DNA from: DATJPR01 sp035506295
Lineage (GTDB): Bacteria; Bacteroidota; Ignavibacteria; UBA10030; UBA6906
Direction of reading: 5' to 3'
Assembly (NCBI GenBank): GCA_035506295.1
Contig: DATJPR010000261.1
Span: 1 to 46,447, forward strand
DNA: 46,447 nucleotides
In this document: positions 9,033 to 17,100 of the stretch, in pieces
Layout of the letters: each line of letters starts with the position of its first letter
Numbering within the stretch: position 1 is the first letter of the stretch
Notes under the pieces: generated by a model
The model's input: the letters and a program-made list of their open reading frames with translations, nothing else
What the model was told of the DNA's origin: nothing
The model's database searches: none
Translations under genes and position numbers: made by a program

Positions 9033-9596
9033 ATGAGTAAGTGGAATTGGCGAGTGGAGCATCGTGTCCCCGCTGCTGTGACCATTGCCATCATTGCCTG
9101 CACCATGATCGCATCCCAGCAGGGATTTGGACAATATCTTCTTCGGAACAGCGTTCTGGCAGGCGGTCAGGGGGTCTCCTCCGCGACAAGCAACGTTCTC
9201 TCCAGTACCCTGGGGCAGCCTTTCGCGGGCTCAATGACGGGTGGCGGGACGCCGGGTTACTGCAATGTCCTCGGATTCTGGTATATGCGACAGTCGGTTG
9301 TGACAGGCCTCAACGCCGGGTCAGCAGTGCCGACGGAGTTCCGACTTGAGCAGAACTATCCGAACCCGTTCAATCTGAAGACGGTGGTCAGGGGTCAGTG
9401 GCCAGTGATCAGTGACGTGCGGCTTGTCGTGTATGATCTGCTCGGCCGCGAAGTGGCAATGCTCGCTGACGGCAGATACCCGGCAGGCAGGTACACTTTC
9501 ACCTTCGACGGCAGCAGTCTATCGAGCGGCGTGTATTTCTATCGACTAACAGCGGGGAGCAACACAGCAGTTCGTAAGATGACCCTTATGAAGTAG
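9033..9596 (+). CDS. Small T9SS type A cargo protein
   Basis: A 187-residue protein with a signal peptide (about 1-34). A short passenger (about 35-90: 'LRNSVLAGGQGVSSATSN...TLGQPFAG...LGFWY') resembles the N-terminal part of many FCB proteins of unknown role. The remainder is a type A sorting domain: QNYPNPFN, then RLVVYDLLGREVAML, then GVYFYRLTAG and AVRKMTLMK. The usual linker between the NPFN motif and the VRLVV strand is replaced by residues encoded by a heptanucleotide repeat array. It lies 68 bp after the C10 peptidase gene and may be the last member of that operon. With so small a passenger it could be a surface anchor or accessory subunit. Confidence 0.85.
   Translation: MSKWNWRVEHRVPAAVTIAIIACTMIASQQGFGQYLLRNSVLAGGQGVSSATSNVLSSTLGQPFAGSMTGGGTPGYCNVLGFWYMRQSVVTGLNAGSAVPTEFRLEQNYPNPFNLKTVVRGQWPVISDVRLVVYDLLGREVAMLADGRYPAGRYTFTFDGSSLSSGVYFYRLTAGSNTAVRKMTLMK
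9386..9420 (+). repeat. Heptanucleotide array inside a sorting domain
   Basis: Five 7-bp units in tandem: GGTCAGG, GGTCAGT, GGCCAGT, GATCAGT, GACGTGC. It lies in frame within the sorting domain of the gene at 9033-9596 and encodes the atypical 'VRGQWPVISD' linker. Confidence 0.8.
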
Positions 9597-9623
9597 CGAG
9601 CTTGCACATCAATATCGTTTTCT

Positions 9624-9653
9624 CCATACTGCCTACTGCATACTCCCTACTCC
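9624..9653 (+). repeat. Heptanucleotide array, CCTACT type
   Basis: Four tandem 7-bp units (CCATACT, GCCTACT, GCATACT, CCCTACT) begin 28 bp after the stop of the T9SS gene and end 16 bp before the DedA-type gene. Confidence 0.8.
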
Positions 9654-9668
9654 TGGCAGAAACGATGC

Positions 9669-10148
9669 TTGAGTGTCAACGCGATGCATGAGCTTGTCAG
9701 GGAGAACGGCTACCTCACGGTCTTTCTGACAGTCGTTGTCAGCGGCGAGCTGGGGCTCTTCGTCGGCGTTGCGCTCGCGCATGCAGGATCGGTCACGCTG
9801 ACAGGCGTGGTTATCGTCGGAACGTTTGCCGCGTTTCTCAGCAACACCCTGTACTATTGTGCGGGCGCGTTTCTCTGGAGCAGATGGGGATACTTGAAAC
9901 GGCGGTTCGAAGAGAAAGTGGCATCAACCTCGACCACGGTCAAACGCGTCGGACTTCCGCTGATGATTCCTGCGCGATTTCTGTACGGCGTGAGAAATAT
10001 TGTCCCGCTGGTCCTCGGCATCTACCGCGCGAACATTCTGGCGTTTACCTTCTTCAACCTCGTGGGATCGTTCGTGTGGGTGTGTGCCTTCGCAGGGATG
10101 GGCAGGGTGATTCTCCCGGGGATCGTGAAGGTCCTGGGAGGCAGTTGA
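9669..10148 (+). CDS. DedA/VTT-family inner-membrane protein
   Basis: A protein of up to 159 residues with hydrophobic segments at about 15-35, 38-60, 95-120 and 125-150. It carries the VTT/SNARE-associated pattern 'PLMIPARFLYGVRNIVPLVLG', including the basic residues seen in DedA proteins. DedA-family members are membrane proteins tied to lipid flipping and envelope homeostasis. It is shorter than typical DedA proteins (about 200 residues). The start is uncertain: TTG at 9669 or ATG at 9684, neither with a good ribosome site, because repeat DNA occupies the upstream region. Expression may depend on the preceding genes. Confidence 0.8.
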   Translation: MSVNAMHELVRENGYLTVFLTVVVSGELGLFVGVALAHAGSVTLTGVVIVGTFAAFLSNTLYYCAGAFLWSRWGYLKRRFEEKVASTSTTVKRVGLPLMIPARFLYGVRNIVPLVLGIYRANILAFTFFNLVGSFVWVCAFAGMGRVILPGIVKVLGGS

Positions 10149-10170
10149 AGTCAAAAGCTCAATAGACACT

Positions 10171-10328
10171 GGTCGATGGTCAGTAGTCAATCGACAACAA
10201 TAAAGTCGACCGCCCACAATCGCAGCTAGCTGAGCCCCCGCTTTCTTCCTACTTCCTACGTCCGACTTCCTACTCTTGGCCGGTGCCGAAGAAGGCTCTC
10301 TGCCTACTGCTTACTCCCTACTCATTGC
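10171..10328. repeat. Three heptanucleotide arrays between convergent genes
   Basis: Tandem 7-bp units occur at 10171-10191 (GGTCGAT, GGTCAGT, AGTCAAT), 10245-10272 (CTTCCTA, CTTCCTA, CGTCCGA, CTTCCTA) and 10301-10328 (TGCCTAC, TGCTTAC, TCCCTAC, TCATTGC). They fill most of the 185-bp gap between the DedA-type gene and the stop of the minus-strand barrel gene. I see no clear terminator or gene. Confidence 0.75.
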
Positions 10329-10333
10329 TCTCC

Positions 10334-11986
10334 TCAGAACGCGTAGCCGTACGTCAGACTCCCGGTATGTTCCCTGTATGATGGCGTTGAGAAAAGGGGA
10401 TCGTAGACAAACTGACTGGTCGACAGTGCCAGCGTAAATGTTCCCCAGGTGGAAGGCGTGTAAGCCACGGACACTCGTCCGATCGTCTGACCGCTCTCGC
10501 CCGTCGTCTGCACCCGCGTATAGCCGAGCATCAGGCTTGCCGTCATCTTCCTGTCCAGAAACGAATGCCCCACTGTTTCCGTGATCCCTTTGATGACGGT
10601 CTCGATCAATTGCGTCGAGGAGGACGTGTACAGCAGGGTCGTGGTCAGGGTCAGCGAGGAAGGCCAGACGAGAATCCATGACCCGATACCGGTGTTGGTT
10701 TTGTTGTCGCTCAAGGCACCGGTCACCGTGTTGAAGTCGGTGAATGCCTGAAGCGAGTAGGTAAGCATGGCGGTGCTGACGGCTTCGAACGCATTGAAGG
10801 TGTACCGCGGCGAAAAGATGAACGACTGCGAGATGTTGTCGACACGGAGCGTGTCGTTGCGCGGGCTCGACTGCATGCCGTAGTTGGAATACTGGAGGTC
10901 GAATCCCCATTCGGGGGCCGGCTGAACGGTCAACCCGACATTGCCGATCGTGCGACGCGTTGTGGAAAACCGGTTGTCTCTCAGGTTGTTGAACTGCAGG
11001 CCAAGGGAGCCCCGGATGGTGAGGAGGTTCTGTAGGAGCCTTATCGTCGGGGCGATGGTCCCTTCCAGCAGATCGTTCGGCATTTGGGGGTAGCCCAGCG
11101 TGACGTACCCCGGTCCGATCCATTTGCCGTTCAGGCTCAGCGACCACGTCGAGGCGGCGTTGATCGCGAGCGACATCGTCGTTGCACCGTCGACCTGGCT
11201 CGAAATCCTCGGCGTGAAAAAATTCTTCACGAAGGATGGGGAGTTGCCGACCTCGGCAAGATGCGTGTCGCTCGTTAACGCCGCGGCTGCCACCTCACCG
11301 GACAGCGTCAGCGCGTGCCCGATGATCGGGACACCGTACTGCAACGACACCGCGAAATTCTCCTGCGGGGTGATGTCGGGCAAAGGATGGGAGAGGCTCG
11401 ACGAATCGTCGAACACGCGCATGACGTTCAGGTGAACGTGGAACGCGCTTTCGGCGCCGTACCCGATCTTCGCCGCCCATGCCCAGCGGTCAAAAACTCC
11501 CCGGAACCCATTCAGGGTGTCCTCTTCGACCGCCTGTTGGATCTTCCCGTACAAAAAGGAGAACCGGAAATTCCCGGGTGTCAGCTCGATCCCGCCTCCG
11601 AGCATCCGCGCGTCGCCGAACGTCAGGTCGGATATTCTCGCGGAAAAATACCCTGCATGCAGTGTCATCCATCCCCAGAACTGCGGGTTCACGCCGAACT
11701 GATTAAACGGCTGGCGGACGCCGCGGTCTTCGCTCGTCAGATAGAATTCAAACGGTAACCTGATCTGATCATAGATCACGAGCGTCGGCGCGAAGACCGC
11801 ACGGAACGTGTCATGCGGACGCCGTTCGTCAATGCCTTCCGAAGAGTAGGCTTCTGTTGCGAGATTCACCATTCCGGTCAGCCGGATTGGCGCAGGCGAC
11901 TCCTGGGCTTGGGACCATTCCGGGAGTATCCCCTCTCCCGCAAGCGCGATGAGTACAACCACGACTGGTATTGAAGCTCGATACAC
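10334..11986 (-). CDS. Outer-membrane beta-barrel protein
   Basis: A 550-residue protein with a signal peptide (about 1-27, ending WSQAQ). It continues with alternating amphipathic strands, many ending in aromatic residues, and finishes with 'GSLTYGYAF', a typical barrel C-terminus with terminal Phe. About 20 or more strands seem possible. No TonB box or plug is visible, so it is more likely a porin-like or assembly/anchor barrel than a TonB-dependent receptor. GTG start with a purine-rich GGGGGAGA upstream. It is the third gene of a tight minus-strand operon, 25 bp after the fibronectin-III gene, which suggests it anchors or exports the two large upstream products. Confidence 0.8.
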   Translation of the reverse strand: MYRASIPVVVVLIALAGEGILPEWSQAQESPAPIRLTGMVNLATEAYSSEGIDERRPHDTFRAVFAPTLVIYDQIRLPFEFYLTSEDRGVRQPFNQFGVNPQFWGWMTLHAGYFSARISDLTFGDARMLGGGIELTPGNFRFSFLYGKIQQAVEEDTLNGFRGVFDRWAWAAKIGYGAESAFHVHLNVMRVFDDSSSLSHPLPDITPQENFAVSLQYGVPIIGHALTLSGEVAAAALTSDTHLAEVGNSPSFVKNFFTPRISSQVDGATTMSLAINAASTWSLSLNGKWIGPGYVTLGYPQMPNDLLEGTIAPTIRLLQNLLTIRGSLGLQFNNLRDNRFSTTRRTIGNVGLTVQPAPEWGFDLQYSNYGMQSSPRNDTLRVDNISQSFIFSPRYTFNAFEAVSTAMLTYSLQAFTDFNTVTGALSDNKTNTGIGSWILVWPSSLTLTTTLLYTSSSTQLIETVIKGITETVGHSFLDRKMTASLMLGYTRVQTTGESGQTIGRVSVAYTPSTWGTFTLALSTSQFVYDPLFSTPSYREHTGSLTYGYAF

Positions 11987-12011
11987 CGGCGTCTCCCCCT
12001 TGAAAACGGAC

Positions 12012-14156
12012 CTATTGCGTCACCGAGACCGCGGCTGAAAGCGGAGACTCCACACCGCCTTCACCCATGACTTTTACGGCGTAGCGATAGGCCCCCGCCG
12101 CAGTTGCACGATCGTCCTCATAGGATCGCTTCGCCCCGTCCACCGATGTGAGCTCCATGAGGCTGCCATTGCCCATCGCGCGATAAACCACAAACCAGAT
12201 CTTCTCCTTCCGCCACGGGCTGTACTTCCATGAGAGCGTGATCCGCTTCGTCCGCGGGTCTTTCTTCACTGTGAGATTCTCCACCTCCGGCCGGAGGCCG
12301 GTATCGTACGGGCGCGCGGTCACGGTGGGCGAAGGCCGGGAATGAAGACCCGTGCTGTCGATTGCTTCGATCTGATACTCGTACGTTGTTCGCGGGATCA
12401 CCGCCCTGTCGACATACGAACCGGCACTCCTGTCAAGAGAAGCGAGTTCTTTCCATTGCGCTTCATCGCTCCTCCGGCGTGAGAGGCGATGGGAGCGCAC
12501 ATCAGCGCTCCTGCTCGGACTCCAGACGAGGCTCACGGTCGAGTCCGTCACCCGCACATCGGTGAACACCGGCGATTCCGGCGGCACAACGTCCGGCCTG
12601 CGCACCGTCAGGATCGCAGAGGGCTTCGAAAAGATCTTGCGGGCGTTGACCGCGACCACCCGGTAGTAGATGTTCCGTGACAGGGTATTAATGGTGATGC
12701 TGTCGATGAACGCCGTGTCGGGGATGGCCTGATTGGTCCGCATGGAGAATTCATGCGATGGGTCGTTCGACCACAGAACGCGGTAGCCGATGATCGTAGG
12801 TTCCGGACCGAGGCGCCAGCTGAGTCTGACGATGCCCGTCGTGTCAATCGAGCCTTTGAGACCGGTTGGGATCGCAGGCGGCGTGCTGTCCACGATCTCG
12901 CCGTAGGCGGGAAGTGACTGTGCCATGTTGCCGGCGGTGTCGACGGCGCCAATGATATAGTACGGCTCGAGCGCGACGGTCGGACTGTCGACGAAAGATC
13001 GCGTCGAAGGCGGAAGAAGCAATGTGCGTGCTCTTGCCAGATCCGTCGCACGCGGGTAGATAAGGTGATAGCCTTTCAGTGCAAACCCGCTGCGGTAGAC
13101 CGCGAACCCCGCGAGATCAGGAGCGCTCTTCGGCATTTCCCAGGTAATCTTGAACGCCCGCGGCGAAAGCTGCATCGGTTTAGCAATCACCGGAGGCGGG
13201 GGAGGCGTCCGGTCGCTTGCGTACGCGTTGACCTCCGCCGGCTCGCTCAGCTCCGCAAACGGAGTCACTCCCTCAACACGGTACCGGTACTTGCGATAAT
13301 TCACGGCGGTGGTGTCCGTGTAGTACAATTCGGCTGCGTCTCCTTTTCCCTTTCTGCCGAACGCAAAGGGGACGTTGTTGAGTCGTGTGAAGTGTTGTCC
13401 TCCATCGTCCGAGCGTGAAATGAAGAAACCCGAATAGGCCCGGCCCGGAGGAAGGTTCTTCCAGGTGAGTTGGATCGCCCGTTCCTGAGATTCGGCGCCC
13501 AGATCGCGGACCGGAGGCGAAGGCTGAAACGGCGTCGGCGAGGCGACAGTGAACGCCGTATCGATGCGATAGGTCGAGTCCTTGCGCGCGATCATCAGGC
13601 GATAGACGTAGGTAAATCCTCGTTTCACATCGCGGTCCGCGTATCGGAGGGCGAGGCCCTCCGCGGCGACTGCATCGTTGTCCGCGGCAACCATGGAGAA
13701 CGAATAGCGGTCCGTCAGCTCATTTGCTGCGTCGCGCATTTGTTTTCCGCCGCTGATGCCGTTTCCCTGGGATGCGAAATTCTTGCCGTGCAAGGCCTGG
13801 GCGGCGATGGCGGCGTACTGGTCCGTGCGTGGCGCGCGTTGCTTCCAGACCTCCAGCGACCACGGCTTCAACGGTTGAGGAGTCAGCCATTTCACGGATC
13901 CGGGAACCGCTTTCCCCGCGGCGTCCAGGGTCACCCTGCGCAGATCATAGCCGTTCGTGTTGCCGACAAGCCACGCGCCAGCGGCGGTCGGAGCCCAGCG
14001 GAGGACCACCGAATCAGGGCTGACCCGTGTGACAAGCTGCAGTCGCGCAGTGCGCGGGGGAGCCATGGTGTCCCTGGAAGCGGGCTTTGTCTGAGCCAGC
14101 ACGACACCTGTGGAAAAGAGGAGCGCCAATCCAAGTCGAGTCGTGTATGATGTCAT
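12012..14156 (-). CDS. Secreted multi-domain fibronectin type III protein
   Basis: A 714-residue protein with a signal peptide (about 1-21, ending VVLAQ). An N-terminal region of about 190 residues has no clear match. Roughly five fibronectin type III-like domains fill the rest: 'SPPVRDLGAESQERAIQLTW', 'PPPPVIAKPM..FKITW', 'PPAIPTGLKGSIDTTGIVRLSW', 'PESPVFTDVRVTDSTVSLVW' and a last one with 'TLSWKYSPW', most with the Tyr-rich 'YRV.AV(N/D)' strand. No catalytic motif and no sorting domain. The ATG is preceded by AGGAGACGAGG. It sits 9 bp after the giant exported protein and is probably an extracellular partner or scaffold for it. Confidence 0.85.
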   Translation of the reverse strand: MTSYTTRLGLALLFSTGVVLAQTKPASRDTMAPPRTARLQLVTRVSPDSVVLRWAPTAAGAWLVGNTNGYDLRRVTLDAAGKAVPGSVKWLTPQPLKPWSLEVWKQRAPRTDQYAAIAAQALHGKNFASQGNGISGGKQMRDAANELTDRYSFSMVAADNDAVAAEGLALRYADRDVKRGFTYVYRLMIARKDSTYRIDTAFTVASPTPFQPSPPVRDLGAESQERAIQLTWKNLPPGRAYSGFFISRSDDGGQHFTRLNNVPFAFGRKGKGDAAELYYTDTTAVNYRKYRYRVEGVTPFAELSEPAEVNAYASDRTPPPPPVIAKPMQLSPRAFKITWEMPKSAPDLAGFAVYRSGFALKGYHLIYPRATDLARARTLLLPPSTRSFVDSPTVALEPYYIIGAVDTAGNMAQSLPAYGEIVDSTPPAIPTGLKGSIDTTGIVRLSWRLGPEPTIIGYRVLWSNDPSHEFSMRTNQAIPDTAFIDSITINTLSRNIYYRVVAVNARKIFSKPSAILTVRRPDVVPPESPVFTDVRVTDSTVSLVWSPSRSADVRSHRLSRRRSDEAQWKELASLDRSAGSYVDRAVIPRTTYEYQIEAIDSTGLHSRPSPTVTARPYDTGLRPEVENLTVKKDPRTKRITLSWKYSPWRKEKIWFVVYRAMGNGSLMELTSVDGAKRSYEDDRATAAGAYRYAVKVMGEGGVESPLSAAVSVTQ

Positions 14157-14165
14157 CCTCGTCTC

Positions 14166-17100
14166 CTAGTGCATTCTTCCGAGGTTGGGGGTCTTGATGA
14201 TCAGTGATTTGGGGTTCCCCACGGTGAATGTCCGGTTAATCCACGGCCCTTTCCCATCGAATGACATCTTCGGACTGTAGATAAATGAAAGAGTATACGA
14301 GCCGGCGTAGATGGGCTTGTACCTCGCGTCATATGCGTTGAGATCGCCCGAGAGAACGTTCTGCATCCACCCAGAGCTCGAAGCGATCCAGTCTCCCTTG
14401 CCGTATATTTCCGATTCGTCGTCATCGGCTCCGCCCATCTGGTATTCTGCCATCACGCGTCCGACGCCGAACCGAAGATTGATGTAGTCGACAGGGATAA
14501 GCTCTGGATGCAGATACTTGAATTTCACCTCTCTCCTCGAGGCGATGAACGGCAAGCCGAAGGACTTGGTGCCGAAGGAGAACCGGGAGATCGGCATCGG
14601 CGGCGCAGGAGGACTGAGCTTTCCCGTGGACGGACCGACGAAGGAGACAAACGGCCCGGGAGTGCCGATGTTGAACAATGCGAACGCGGGATCGCTCAGC
14701 GAAGGATCGAAGTGCCACAACCCGTGCACCTGAAGGTCGATGATGTGCTGGTAAATGTTGTTCTTGGCGTAAGAGGTGAACCAGGTTTCGGTCGGCTTGA
14801 GCGCATCAACCCGCACCAGCGGGGCCGCCTGTTGATCGACTTCGGCCTCGTGCATGGTGTACCCGTACATGTCGAAGTCGTCGAACCCCTCGTAGACATT
14901 GAAGACCGGAGTGATCGCTTCGTAGACATCCCAATATTTGGAATCGTCGGTCCTCACGGTCTGGAAGTCGTTGATCTTTTCGCTCAGCGTGCCGTACTGA
15001 CTGGCCCGGAAGTACAGGAGATAGAGAAGATGTTCGTTCTGTGAAACTTCCGCCCCCGGGGTCGGCGCGGTCTTGGGCCGGGCATTGACGGTGATCGTGG
15101 AGCTAGCGAGAGATGTCGTCATCGGAAGCTGGTGGTAACCCTGTTGGCCCTTGTTCATCGACATTGCGCTGATCGTTTTCGTCTGCGTGAGCGCGCTCAG
15201 CACCAGCATGGAGCTTGAGAAGCGGCGAACAATCTGAAGGGCATATTCAGACCCTTTGGTGATTGCCGGCATGGGGAAGGTGATGTTCCGCCCCGATCCG
15301 TCGATGGACACCGTCGATTCCATCGTATCACCATTGCCGATCGGAATGAACTTCGCAACGTAGGAATTCTTGACCGTCGCGCCGCTCGGCGGGAACAGGT
15401 TGCTGACACTCTCGAACGTCGTGATCCTCCCTGTCGGTTCTTCGCCCGTGAGGAAGTTCCTTTGCAGGGCATGGGGCACCGTTTGTACGACGATCTCGTC
15501 GACGATATGGTCGGGGAGAGGTCCTGTGCTGAAGTGCACGGTAATGGCTTCGCGTACCTCGGAATTGTCGGACTTCTTGTGCACGATGCTCCACGTCGAC
15601 CCGTCAAACTGCTCCGCGTGAATCATGAAGGTCATCACCAGCGGCGAATTTTCCGGAAGATGCTGGTCGTGGAGCAGGAACAACGTGTAGCCGTCCGGCG
15701 AATCCCAGGAGGTGCTTACCGGATTCCCGTTGGAGGAAACAGCGTACTGATCGACGATGACGCGGAAGGTGCCGGTGACCTGCTGGTCGTCCTGCATGTA
15801 CTGCAGGTCAAAACTCTGGTTGACGGGGAAATGGAGCGACACGGTGGGCCGCCCGTACACGTCGTAGTTTCCCGTGCCGTCCTTCGGCTGAACGTCGTTG
15901 ATGATATCGACCGTGAAGGCGTCGCTTGCCTGCGCGCAGTGTGAACCAAGCTCGAAGACAAACTCGCAGTCGCCCTCGACGAGTCCGTTCAGGATGCTGA
16001 AGTGCCCGCCCACGGTTCCCTGGACCCAGGTGGGGTTCGGCGTGGTGAACCGGCACAGCGCGCCGGCCCCCATATCGAGGATGTCGAAGTCGCCGGAAGT
16101 GAACCAGACGTCGACATGGATGCTGATCTTGAAATCAACATAGGCATAGAGGTCGCCGTACCCGAACCAGCCGTCGTATCCCGGCGGCTGGTTCCCCATG
16201 TTGGAGCAGACGATGTTTGTCTGATGGACGACGGCAATATCGAACCCGAAGCCGAACGCCATGTGCGCCTTGAAGATCGCAAAGGTCAGGTCGGCCGATA
16301 CGCCGAGGCTCGCCCCGAGGGCGAAGCCCTCCGTCTTTTCGCTGATCGGCATATGGTCGGTCGGCAACGGGTGGCCGATGGCCTGCTCGACCTCCGCCCG
16401 GTGGGGGAAGTTGTTCGGGTCCGGCGCGGGAATGTCCGTCCCCGCCATGATGTATGCCTGAACGGTGGCGACACTGAAGAGCTGGACCGAAATCTCCTGC
16501 GACGGAGTGCCGATCAACACGTGCCAGTTCGCCTGGTCAAAGTGGAGGTTGATGGAGGCGTCGACTTTTGCCACTGCCGCGATGTTGCCTTGCGACCAGA
16601 CATGGAAATTTCCCTCGAAGATGCTGTTGACAAAATCATAGGAGATGGAGGCGGTCGCACGGAAATTTGCCTCATTCCGTTTGTCGAAACTCGTCGCGAT
16701 CATGTACCCGTCACCGGCGAGCGTGATGGACCCGATCCCGTTGCTGACAAACTGCACCTGCAGGGTCACGTCCGCGGAAAACAGGAGCGGTGAGGGGTGT
16801 GTGCCGACGGTAACAGACGCCTCAAGTCCGAGGTCGATCGACTGATCCGGCGTGAACGTGAAGCCGGATTTTGTCGTTCCCGGCGAATCGCCGACCGAGG
16901 GGTTGTCTGCAATTGTCGAGACGGGCTTCACGTTCATATGGTACCAGGCGCCGCCGCCGAAGCCGTAGAACGCCACTCCTGTGAAGACGGGAATGCCCGT
17001 GCTGAAAATCGCCGATGCATCGACATACCAGTAGCGGTATCCGTTGACCGTGCCGAACTGGGCGACGGCTTTGACCTCGACCGCCTTCAGGAAGTTTGCA

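Noticed and set aside
9624..10328. Repeat arrays considered as a CRISPR
   Set aside because: Units are 7 bp, directly abutting and degenerate, with no spacers and no cas genes in the window.
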